Source: Ezakiella coagulans
GTDB taxonomy: Bacteria > Bacillota > Clostridia > Tissierellales > Peptoniphilaceae
Direction of reading: 5' to 3'
NCBI RefSeq assembly: GCF_003096635.1
Contig: NZ_QEKV01000009.1
Span: forward strand, 1 to 64,000
DNA: 64,000 bases
Notes under the pieces: model-generated
What the model saw: only the letters and a program-made list of their open reading frames with translations
Told to the model about the DNA's origin: nothing
The model's database searches: none
In this document: positions 30,309 through 38,123 of the stretch, piece after piece
Layout: the number at the start of each line of letters is the position of its first letter
How positions within the stretch are numbered: the stretch's first letter is position 1
Program-made: the position numbers and the translations under genes

Positions 30309-31793
30309 ATGGAAAGAAAATATCTTGCAATTGATTTAAAATCATTCTACGCATCGGTCGAGTGTGTCGAAAGGGGACTAGACCCTCTAAATACAAATCT
30401 TGTAGTTGCGGATGAATCGAGAACTTCAAAAACAATCTGTCTTGCGGTTTCGCCGTCTCTTAAAAGTCTCGGCGTGCCGGGAAGACCACGTCTTTTTGAA
30501 GTTATTCACGATGTAAATGAAATAAATAAAAATCGAAGATACAAGCTTCAAAGGGAATTCACCGGCTCTTCGATTTTTATTGACGAACTCAATAAAAATC
30601 CGGAACTGAAACTCGACTATATAGTCGCTCCTCCAAGAATGTCGAAATACATTCACGCTTCCACCGAGATTTATAAAGTGTACTTAAAATGGGTTAAACC
30701 CGAAGACATCCACGTCTATTCAATCGACGAGGTGTTCATAGACATAACCGACTATTTAAAGCTCTATAGCGCAGATGCAGAGACGATTATATCGAAAATT
30801 ATTTTGGATATTTATAACACGACGGGCATTACAGCGACCGGCGGTGTCGGCACGAATCTTTATCTTGCGAAAATTGCTATGGATATTTTGGCAAAACACA
30901 GAAAGGCAAATGAACATGGAGTGCGCATTGCGATTTTAGACGAAATGAGTTATCGCCGAGAACTTTGGGGGCACATGCCGCTCACTGATTTTTGGCGTTT
31001 GGGAAAAGGATATAGCCGTCGCCTTCAAAAATTTGGCCTCTTCACCATGGGCGATATCGCACGCTTCTCTATCGACAATGCAGACAAGCTCTACAAGGAA
31101 TTCGGTGTAAATGCAGAGCTTTTAATCGACCATGCTTGGGGCTATGAGCCGTGCAGAATTTCAGATATAAAAGCATACAAGCCTGAAAAAAGAAGCGTTT
31201 CGAGCGGTCAAGTACTTCCGGAGCCGACAGTTTTTATCGATGCTCTAACCATTATAAAAGAAATGGCGGAAGCGATGTCATACGATCTTGTTTCCGAAAA
31301 TCTTGTCACGAAAAAACTGTCCCTCACCGTGCAATATGACACAATAAATCTCGAAAAACACGGACAGATTTATACGGGCGAGAGAAAAATGGATTCCTAC
31401 GGAAGAATGGCGCCGAAGGATTCGCACGGCACCATAAACCTCGACTTTAATACTTCTTCAACAAGGATTTTGCGTGAAAAAACTGAGGAACTTTTTAGAA
31501 AAATCGTCTATTCCACTCTATATGTGCGAAAAATGTATCTCGTTGCGATTGACGTTATAAAAAAAGGGAGTAACGATGATTCCGGCATTATAAATCAGCT
31601 AAATCTTTTCAGTGCATTTGAAAAAAAGGACACCTTGCTCGACGAAAGACTGGAAAAGGAAGAAAAAGTTCAAAAGGCGATGCTTGAGATAAAGAGAAAA
31701 TATGGAAAAAACTCTGTGCTTAAAGGTATGAATCTGCTCGAAGGTGCGAGACAGATGGAGAGAAACTGCGAAATTGGAGGACACAGGTCATGA
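30309..31793 (+). CDS. Y-family DNA polymerase (UvrX/YqjW type)
   Basis: 494 residues. AIDLKSFYASVECV provides the first catalytic Asp, and VYSIDEVFIDITDY the SIDE motif with the second Asp and Glu. GVGTNLYLAKIAMDILAKH follows, then a helix-hairpin-helix-like DFWRLGKGYSRRLQKFG. It copies damaged DNA with low fidelity. The next gene, YolD-like, overlaps by 4 bp, the usual Firmicutes pairing. AGGAGGG sets the ATG at 30309. The promoter lies in a long dyad, so damage-linked control by a repressor is likely. Confidence 0.9.
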   Translation: MERKYLAIDLKSFYASVECVERGLDPLNTNLVVADESRTSKTICLAVSPSLKSLGVPGRPRLFEVIHDVNEINKNRRYKLQREFTGSSIFIDELNKNPELKLDYIVAPPRMSKYIHASTEIYKVYLKWVKPEDIHVYSIDEVFIDITDYLKLYSADAETIISKIILDIYNTTGITATGGVGTNLYLAKIAMDILAKHRKANEHGVRIAILDEMSYRRELWGHMPLTDFWRLGKGYSRRLQKFGLFTMGDIARFSIDNADKLYKEFGVNAELLIDHAWGYEPCRISDIKAYKPEKRSVSSGQVLPEPTVFIDALTIIKEMAEAMSYDLVSENLVTKKLSLTVQYDTINLEKHGQIYTGERKMDSYGRMAPKDSHGTINLDFNTSSTRILREKTEELFRKIVYSTLYVRKMYLVAIDVIKKGSNDDSGIINQLNLFSAFEKKDTLLDERLEKEEKVQKAMLEIKRKYGKNSVLKGMNLLEGARQMERNCEIGGHRS

Positions 31794-32218
31794 TGGAAAA
31801 TTATAGCGATATAATTAATCTAAGTCGCCCCGAATCAAAAAATAGGAATCACATGTCCATATTAAATCGTGCTGCACAATTTGCACCATTCGCCGCACTC
31901 ACGGGCTACGCCGCCGCGGTTTCGGAAACCGGTCGACTCACCGAAAAGAAACATGAACTCTCAAGCGACGAAATCGCAATAATTGAGCGCAGAATAAATT
32001 TTTTAATTAAAAATGAGATAAATGAAAATATAAAAATAAAATATTTTAAAAAAGACGAAAGAAAATCCGGTGGGAAATATTTGGAAATAGAAGATCAATT
32101 AAAAAAATTTGACGATTTAAATTTGGTTTTAACTCTCGAATCGGGACTTCAAATAAATTTCGAAGACTTATACTATATAGGTCCTGAAGAAATTTTTGAA
32201 GGAGACTGTTGTGATTGA
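31790..32218 (+). CDS. YolD-like protein
   Basis: 142 residues. The HMSILNRAAQFAPFAALTGYAAAV segment and the C-terminal INFEDLYYI are hallmarks of the YolD-like family, which partners Y-family polymerases and is thought to act like UmuD. The start codon overlaps the polymerase stop (ATGA), giving tight coupling. GGAGG lies 11 bp upstream within the polymerase gene. The left arm of the terminator-like repeat (32343) lies downstream and is separated from its right arm by the IS. Confidence 0.82.
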   Translation: MMENYSDIINLSRPESKNRNHMSILNRAAQFAPFAALTGYAAAVSETGRLTEKKHELSSDEIAIIERRINFLIKNEINENIKIKYFKKDERKSGGKYLEIEDQLKKFDDLNLVLTLESGLQINFEDLYYIGPEEIFEGDCCD

Positions 32219-32391
32219 GTTATGTAAATTTTCACAGTATAAGATATAAATCTTTGCGACAATAAAATTTAAATTTTATAAAAATTTTTTCGACCATAGA
32301 TATTTTTAAATTTTGTTTATAAATATGTTTTTATAATTAAAAGAGGCTTTGAAAAACTGATGTGTACCCAAAAAACTGGACACATTAATAT

Positions 32392-33192
32392 TTAGTTTAC
32401 ATTCATGGATGCTAACCTATACAAAGTAGGTGGCATCCATTTTGTTTTCTTCTGAATCCTTTCGTTGTTATAGTAGTATATATACTCATCAATTGCTTTA
32501 GAAAACTCCTCATATGTTTTAAAGTCTTTCTCACATCCATAATACATCTCGGTTTTTAGTCTGCCAAAGAATGTTTCCATGATGCAGTTATCGTAACAGT
32601 TTCCTTTTCTTGACATTGACTGCCTTATTTGATGTTTTTCCAGTTCTTTTGTGTAGTAGTTATTTTGATATTGCCAGCCTTGATCTGAGTGCATGATTAA
32701 ACCTTCTACGCAAGGGAACTTTTTAAATGCTCTTTTAAGCATTCTTGACACTTGCTCTAGGTTTGGGTGCAATGATAAGTCGTATGAGATGATCTCGTTT
32801 GTGTACATATCTAATATTGGTGATAGATAGCATTTACCCCATGTGAAGTTAAATTGGGATACATCTGTCGTCCACTTAGCACATGGCTTTGTCGCTGTGA
32901 AGTCTCTATTTATGATGTTACTTGCAACTTTACCAACATTTCCCATATATGAATGATACTTTTCTTTTGGTCTCTTGCCTAGAAGCTTCATATTGTGCAT
33001 AAGTCTTTGAACTCTTTTGCGGTTGACTATATATCCTTTACTTAAAAGTGCTTGATGCACTCTTCTTACTCCGTATCTACCTTTGTTTGAAATAAATATT
33101 TCTTTTATTTGTTCTTTGATTTCTTTGTTTCTTAAATCAACTTGGTCAACTTTACTTAATTCGTAGTAGTATGTTGATTTAGGCATGTTCAT
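32392..33192 (-). CDS. IS3-family transposase OrfB, integrase domain
   Basis: 266 residues from the first in-frame ATG. The DDE triad is intact: TTDVSQFNF (D), MHSDQGWQYQ (D) and ETFFGRLKTE (E), with the IS3-type YNNERIQKKTKWMPP tail. An HTH_21-like N-terminal stretch (GRYGVRRVHQALLSKGY) precedes it. The frame is open further upstream into the end of orfA, so the protein is normally made as an OrfAB fusion by -1 frameshifting near 33255, at GCGAAAAAGC. Confidence 0.88.
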   Translation of the reverse strand: MNMPKSTYYYELSKVDQVDLRNKEIKEQIKEIFISNKGRYGVRRVHQALLSKGYIVNRKRVQRLMHNMKLLGKRPKEKYHSYMGNVGKVASNIINRDFTATKPCAKWTTDVSQFNFTWGKCYLSPILDMYTNEIISYDLSLHPNLEQVSRMLKRAFKKFPCVEGLIMHSDQGWQYQNNYYTKELEKHQIRQSMSRKGNCYDNCIMETFFGRLKTEMYYGCEKDFKTYEEFSKAIDEYIYYYNNERIQKKTKWMPPTLYRLASMNVN

Positions 33193-33230
33193 AGCCTCTA
33201 AAAGATCTTTTAGTTTGTATCCTTCATTTC

Positions 33231-33779
33231 TTAGTTCTCTGATGACTGCTGCTTTTTCGCCTTGAGATACGCAGCATATTTTTCCCTTCTCAAGGCTTCC
33301 AATTTTTTTTCGACTGCATGAGCTGTTTTTAAATATCTGACTTCTTCTCTTAAACGAATAAGTTCTTCTCTTTCGGATTCATTAAGTGGATTTGGCTCTA
33401 TATTAGTGTTTTCATTATTATCTTTCATTTTGGATGGGCGTCCTCTCTTCTTAAATTCAAGAGAATTATACCCAAATTTTTTATATTTATATATCCAACT
33501 GTAAAGTTGCCCATTTGAAATACCAGCCTCTATAGCTACAGAATTACATGAATTTCCTGCTAATACTTTTGATATAAACTTAAATTTTTCCTCTGCACTC
33601 CAGTCTTTATTCTGCTCTTTGTGTTTAAGAATCTCTTCTCCATGAAAATCAACCAGCTTGCTCCAATTTTGAATTTTGCCTCTAAACGTATGTGGTTTAA
33701 CTCCTTCTGGCGTTTCCATCCACTTTCCTTGTCTGTATAGTTCGACACATTCTTTTTTGTATTCATAACTATATCGCAT
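33231..33779 (-). CDS. IS3-family transposase OrfA, helix-turn-helix
   Basis: 182 residues. Two HTH segments (MRYSYEYKKECVELYRQGK and AEEKFKFISKVLAGNSCNSVAIEAGISNGQLYSWIYKYK), then a leucine-zipper-like helix (SEREELIRLREEVRYLKTAHAV). AAGGAGGG places the start at 33779. The ribosome site and first codons overlap a hairpin inside the right end of the IS, a known way to block read-in translation. Confidence 0.85.
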   Translation of the reverse strand: MRYSYEYKKECVELYRQGKWMETPEGVKPHTFRGKIQNWSKLVDFHGEEILKHKEQNKDWSAEEKFKFISKVLAGNSCNSVAIEAGISNGQLYSWIYKYKKFGYNSLEFKKRGRPSKMKDNNENTNIEPNPLNESEREELIRLREEVRYLKTAHAVEKKLEALRREKYAAYLKAKKQQSSEN

Positions 33780-33981
33780 AATAATACCCTCCTTACTGGT
33801 TGTCCAGTAAAGAGGGTACATATCAAAACAAGCCTCTTTTTTTGTATCAATATAAAATTTTATTTTAAATTTGCTGAGTTAAATGTGATTCATAACTTTT
33901 AAATAAATTCTTCGCGCCGCCATTTAAAAATCCAACAAATACCCTGAACGCAAATTTTTAAAGACATAATCGCTTACATAA

Positions 33982-35259
33982 TTATTTATAAATGAACCAA
34001 ACGAGTACATATCCCACAAAAACTGCCGAAAGCGTAAACGGCACACTCATTTTCATAAACTCTTTATTTGAAACGGTGTATCCGTTTTCTCGAAGTATTC
34101 CCAAAGAAGCTATGTTTGCAGAAGCTCCTATTGGTGTTATGTTTCCACCGAGCGTTGCACCGCTTAAAAGTCCAAAGTAAAAAACCGTCATATCAAATGG
34201 CACGTGTGTCGAGATTACAGAAAGCACTGGAAGCATAGTTGCAATATACGGAATATTGTCGACAAATGCACTTATTAAAACGCTTCCCCAAACAAGTGCC
34301 GTGTATAATAGAAACGGCTTGTCGGAAAGCTTTATAAAGAGTTTTGCTACTTCATCAATAACTCCAGCGTTTTCAATCCCTGAAATTATTATAAATAATC
34401 CCGCAAGAAGTGCGAGTGTGTTGTAATCGATCTCCGCAATCACCGTCTTTAAAATCGCTGTGCTTTTGTATCTTATGAGATAGTAAAGCACGCCTACAAT
34501 CGCAAGAGAAACACAGATAAGTCCATTTAAAATCGAAATCTTTTTCTCTGCAGGAATAAATGAAGCCACAATCAACAGAGCGAGCATTGCAAGTAAAAGA
34601 TATGTAGGAACCATATCTTTTACTTTTGTCACTTCAATTTTATCAACTTTTCCTTTAAGTTTTCGTACAGCAAGATAAATAAATAATGTCGATACAATAG
34701 CTGAAATTTGAACTATAAAAAACATTCCAATTTTCCCGTTGTAAACAAAGAAGTCAAAAAAAGTCATGTTGAGGGCACTCCCAAGAAGTATTGAAGAAGT
34801 GTCACCGACCAATGTTGCAGCACCTTGAAGATTAGATGCAATTGAAATGGCAATGATCATTTTTACCGGTGAAATATTAAGTTTTTTAGAGAGACTTATC
34901 GCAACAGGTGCAATCATAAGAACCGTTGCCACATTGTCGATAAATGCGCTCACAACGCCCGCAAAGAGTGATAAAACTATGATTATGAGTCTTATGTCTT
35001 TGAAACTGTTTATGATTAAATCAGCGAGCTTTGTCGGCATTAAGCTGTCTGAAAATAGTGATACAAGCCCCATTGTTCCCGCAATCATAAGTAGAACGTT
35101 AAAATCTATAACGCTAAAAACTGTTTTTATAGGCACGATGTTTAAAATTATAAAAATAAGAGCACTGATTCCCACAACTATAGGTCTGTGATTTACAAAT
35201 TTTATCATAAAGATATATGTTAAAATAAAAAGTACACTTGCTATAACTAAATTATCCAT
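33982..35259 (-). CDS. Ion-transporter superfamily permease (ArsB/NhaD/SLC13-like)
   Basis: 425 residues, about 11-12 membrane helices. Two inverted halves each contain a re-entrant signature: SAFIDNVATVLMIAPV with SNLQGAATLVGDTSS, and SAFVDNIPYIATMLPV with LGGNITPIGASANI. This is the ArsB/NhaD/CitMHS fold, which moves anions or exchanges sodium for protons. The specificity cannot be told. CGGAGGAAG lies before the ATG. Its 5' end faces the end of the CAMP-factor operon, separated by a terminator. Confidence 0.85.
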   Translation of the reverse strand: MDNLVIASVLFILTYIFMIKFVNHRPIVVGISALIFIILNIVPIKTVFSVIDFNVLLMIAGTMGLVSLFSDSLMPTKLADLIINSFKDIRLIIIVLSLFAGVVSAFIDNVATVLMIAPVAISLSKKLNISPVKMIIAISIASNLQGAATLVGDTSSILLGSALNMTFFDFFVYNGKIGMFFIVQISAIVSTLFIYLAVRKLKGKVDKIEVTKVKDMVPTYLLLAMLALLIVASFIPAEKKISILNGLICVSLAIVGVLYYLIRYKSTAILKTVIAEIDYNTLALLAGLFIIISGIENAGVIDEVAKLFIKLSDKPFLLYTALVWGSVLISAFVDNIPYIATMLPVLSVISTHVPFDMTVFYFGLLSGATLGGNITPIGASANIASLGILRENGYTVSNKEFMKMSVPFTLSAVFVGYVLVWFIYK

Positions 35260-35308
35260 AACTTCCTCCGTATATATGTATTATATATCAAAATTCTTAA
35301 TTTTAAAA

Positions 35309-35344
35309 CAAAAATAAGACCCACATATGTGAGTCTTATTTTAT
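35309..35344 (-). terminator. Terminator of the CAMP-factor operon
   Basis: AATAAGAC pairs with GTCTTATT around a nearly palindromic CACATATGTG, with Ts following on the minus strand. Confidence 0.85.
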
Positions 35345-35360
35345 ATATTCAGTAATTAAA

Positions 35361-36365
35361 TTACATTCTTGGTCCCATGTTTAAGATCATTCTGATAGAA
35401 TCGATCATTTCTTGAACCTTGTTGCTTGATGGTCTGATTGACATGATGAGTTTGTATGATGCGTCGATAACGTCACCAACTTCTTTTCTCTTGTCGCCTT
35501 GTCTTCTAGCTTTAATAGCTGCATGTCTCATTTCTTTGAGGTCTTGGATTTCTGTCTTTGTTGCTCTGTGATCTGATTGAATTTGTGAATAAGCTTTACC
35601 TACAGCTGCATCTAGCATATCTTGTGCTTGGTAAATTTCAGCAACTGTTCTTTGTGGTTGAAGTCTGATTCTTGTAACTTCTCTGATAACCTTGTTGAGT
35701 TCATCCAATACATAATCCGGAGCTTCTTTGAGGTCGTTCATGTAGAGGAATCTTGCTTTGTGGAGTTTAGCATCAAGATCGCTTCTAACATAGAGGTTAG
35801 CTGTGTCGTTTTGTGTTAAATCAGGATATCCGATTAACTTTGCTTTCAAAGCTTCGAATTCTGCCATGTAAGCTTTCATATCGTCAACTGTGTGGAATGG
35901 GCTTACTGCGATTACGAGTCCTTGGAATACGTATTCAGCAATTTCTACGTGTGCTTGGTCAACTTTATATCTTAAAGCTGTTGTAGCAAATCTCATAGCT
36001 ACGCAAAGTCTTCCAATGAGCATCAATCTTTGTGGGATTGAAGATAGGTCATAGATTTGTGCAAATCCAAGTCCTGCCATACCTTGTGCTTCGAATGATT
36101 TTTCGATTCCAACTTCTAGTTCATCTGTCTTTTCATCAAAGTTGTTAAGCATCTTAACGTTTTCTTTGTTGTGTGGTGTCAATTGTTTAGCTTCTGATTT
36201 AACTGCTTGAACCTTTCTTTTGTAGATTTCAAGATCGTTGATTGTTAATTCATCTTCAACTGTCGGAGCGTCATCTTCGATGATAGCTGCGTTTGTTACT
36301 GTAGGTAGTAAACTACCAACTGCCATAAATCCTGCCAATGTTAGTGATAAAAATCTCTTTTTCAT
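35361..36365 (-). CDS. CAMP-factor-like pore-forming protein
   Basis: 334 residues, secreted (signal peptide about 1-26, SLLPTVTNAA). Residues about 105-265 match the streptococcal CAMP factor closely: YDLSSIPQRLMLIGRLCVAMRFATTAL, KVDQAHVEIAEYVFQGLVI, then PFHTVDDMKAYMAEFEAL and GYPDLTQNDTANLYVRSDLD, the counterparts of YPDLKPTDRATIYTKSKLD. CAMP factors oligomerise in membranes and synergise with sphingomyelinases. A helical tail (266-334) is extra. AAAGGAG precedes the ATG. Third gene of an operon, 21 bp after a second CAMP protein. Confidence 0.82.
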   Translation of the reverse strand: MKKRFLSLTLAGFMAVGSLLPTVTNAAIIEDDAPTVEDELTINDLEIYKRKVQAVKSEAKQLTPHNKENVKMLNNFDEKTDELEVGIEKSFEAQGMAGLGFAQIYDLSSIPQRLMLIGRLCVAMRFATTALRYKVDQAHVEIAEYVFQGLVIAVSPFHTVDDMKAYMAEFEALKAKLIGYPDLTQNDTANLYVRSDLDAKLHKARFLYMNDLKEAPDYVLDELNKVIREVTRIRLQPQRTVAEIYQAQDMLDAAVGKAYSQIQSDHRATKTEIQDLKEMRHAAIKARRQGDKRKEVGDVIDASYKLIMSIRPSSNKVQEMIDSIRMILNMGPRM

Positions 36366-36386
36366 AAAAATTCTCCTTTATATTAT

Positions 36387-38072
36387 TTATTTAAAGCTGA
36401 AATTATATTCTTCAACTACGTCACCAATGCGAACTTTTGCATTGAAGTCTTTGTGCCATACGCCGAAATTGAATCCGTTGAATTTAACAGATGCTTTTCC
36501 GTTTGTCATATAAACTGTTCTTGTTATAGTTTTGTTGTCAGTTGTAACATCAAATCTTACATATCCTCTGTATGGATTTCCGTTATTTGTTGCTTCAACT
36601 TCAACTGTAAAGATACCTGCAACTCTTTCTGAGTTTGTGATGTTAACAATTCTAACATCTCTTTCAGGAGCTTTTTCTGTAACTTCTACAAGAATTGATC
36701 CCATCTTACCGTTGTTGCTGTGTGCAAAGATATTAACTTTTCCTGGTCTCTTTGCTGATACAAGTCCTGTATATTTGTCAACAACTGCAATTGTTTCATT
36801 TTCTGATGTATATGTTAAGTCTTTATTAACTGCTTCTACAGGGAATACAAGAGCTTTTGAAGAAACATCGATTGTATTTCCTTCTTCAACTTTAACCTTT
36901 GAAACGCTAAAGTCAACGCTTGTAACGTCTGTCTTGTCGTTTGAAATAGGTGGTAGGTCGTCATGACCAGGTGTTGGGTTTACATCGAAAGCATAGTTGC
37001 TGCCTGTTGGTTGAAGTGGTGGCATACCTTCCATATATCCACCCGGTTCTACAATGTAGAGTGTGAATGTTGCTTTAACATTGTTGTCTTTTGCGATAAC
37101 AGTGATTTCAACTGAACCGGTCTTTTCAGGAATGATTTCCCCGCCACTTACTCTAGCGATGTAAGGGTTTGATGAATACATGATAACGTCTTTATTCTTA
37201 ACTTCGTGTGGGAATATAACAGGTCTAATTCTTGTCTTTTTGTCAAGAGCGATATATCCTGCTTCGCCTTCCATGAATTCAATTCTTTCAACTCTGATCT
37301 TTGGTCCTGTGATAGCTTCCATTAATTTGTGAACTTTTTCGATTTGTGCATCGAGTTCGCCACAAGTAACGTCAAGTCTCCACCACATACGTTGTCCTTC
37401 TTTGATAGCTTCATTAAGTGCTCTAGCTTTGAATTGTCTTGTTAGCTTGTTTGTGCTGTTGATAACACGTCTAGCTTCACTTAATTCTCTGCTGAATGCT
37501 GCTTTCTTATAGATTGTAGCAATATCTTCAGGTCTTAAATCCGGGTATGCAAGTAATTCTTGTTGAAGTGGTTCAAATCTTTCGATATATTCCATGATTT
37601 GTCCTTCACTTGCAAACGGATTGAGTACATATAGAATACCTGTTAAAATGTATTCTGTAATCTTTGTGTGAGCTGCAACAACTTTGTTTGATAATTCTGT
37701 TGTTGCAAATCTGATTGCACGTCCAATTCTAATTAATAATTGGATTCTTACCGGGATAGTTGTGAGATCATATATTGAATCTCCAATTCCAACTGCTCCA
37801 CTAACTCTTTCTTCGCTAATTTCGAGTTCTCTGTTCACGCTTCTTGCAGCTTCGTGATATTTGTCCAAGATGTCTTTTTCGTCATCGTTTGACGGTGTAA
37901 TATCTTGAACACTAGCGACAGCTGTTTTGATGTCTGATTTCAAATCTGAGACTTCTAATAGAAATCTGTCTTTTTCAGAATCTGCTTTAGCGATATTTCC
38001 TAGCGGACTCATTGTTGTTAATACCATCATGATAGCTAATGCAAATGATAGTACGGACTTATAATTTTTCAT
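36387..38072 (-). CDS. CAMP-factor protein with Ig-like domains and shared C-terminal module
   Basis: 561 residues, secreted (signal about 1-31). The CAMP-factor region is at about 105-270 (YDLTTIPVRIQLLIRIGRAIRFATTELSNKV, AYPDLRPEDIATIYKKAAF). It is followed by two bacterial Ig-like (Big_2) domains (about 275-355 and 385-465) and a C-terminal module (about 470-561) that also ends the protease next to it: NSERVAGIFTVEVEATNNG...GVWHKDFNAKVRIGD. Known CAMP factors are about 225-residue single-domain proteins, so this is a marked extension. AGGAGGAG precedes the ATG. Gap to the protease gene is 51 bp. Confidence 0.85.
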   Translation of the reverse strand: MKNYKSVLSFALAIMMVLTTMSPLGNIAKADSEKDRFLLEVSDLKSDIKTAVASVQDITPSNDDEKDILDKYHEAARSVNRELEISEERVSGAVGIGDSIYDLTTIPVRIQLLIRIGRAIRFATTELSNKVVAAHTKITEYILTGILYVLNPFASEGQIMEYIERFEPLQQELLAYPDLRPEDIATIYKKAAFSRELSEARRVINSTNKLTRQFKARALNEAIKEGQRMWWRLDVTCGELDAQIEKVHKLMEAITGPKIRVERIEFMEGEAGYIALDKKTRIRPVIFPHEVKNKDVIMYSSNPYIARVSGGEIIPEKTGSVEITVIAKDNNVKATFTLYIVEPGGYMEGMPPLQPTGSNYAFDVNPTPGHDDLPPISNDKTDVTSVDFSVSKVKVEEGNTIDVSSKALVFPVEAVNKDLTYTSENETIAVVDKYTGLVSAKRPGKVNIFAHSNNGKMGSILVEVTEKAPERDVRIVNITNSERVAGIFTVEVEATNNGNPYRGYVRFDVTTDNKTITRTVYMTNGKASVKFNGFNFGVWHKDFNAKVRIGDVVEEYNFSFK

Positions 38073-38123
38073 AAGTTCTCCTCCTCTTAGTAAATTTATA
38101 TAAATGGCAGAGCCAATTATAAC

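Larger units (their letters stand above)
32363..33820 (-). mobile_element. IS3-family (IS150-like) insertion sequence
   Basis: About 1458 bp bounded by imperfect 20-bp inverted repeats, TGTACCC....ACTGGACA at 32363-32382 and its inverse at 33801-33820 (15 of 20 positions match). It encodes orfA and orfB in different frames. Target duplication is not clear because the similarity between the two ends continues a few bases beyond the repeats. Confidence 0.85.
32343..33842. repeat. Terminator-like arms flanking the IS
   Basis: AAAGAGGCTT (32343-32352) lies left of the IS and AAGCCTCTTT with more Ts (about 33831-33842) lies right of it. Together they would make a normal terminator stem for the polymerase-YolD operon, so the IS appears inserted in its loop. 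Confidence 0.6.

Noticed and set aside
32360-33823. 3-4-bp target duplication of the IS
   Set aside because: Bases just outside the two ends resemble each other as inverted, not direct, copies; a duplication cannot be defined.
36532-36966. 144-codon plus-strand frame opposite the CAMP/Ig protein
   Set aside because: Antisense to a strongly supported secreted protein, no ribosome site.
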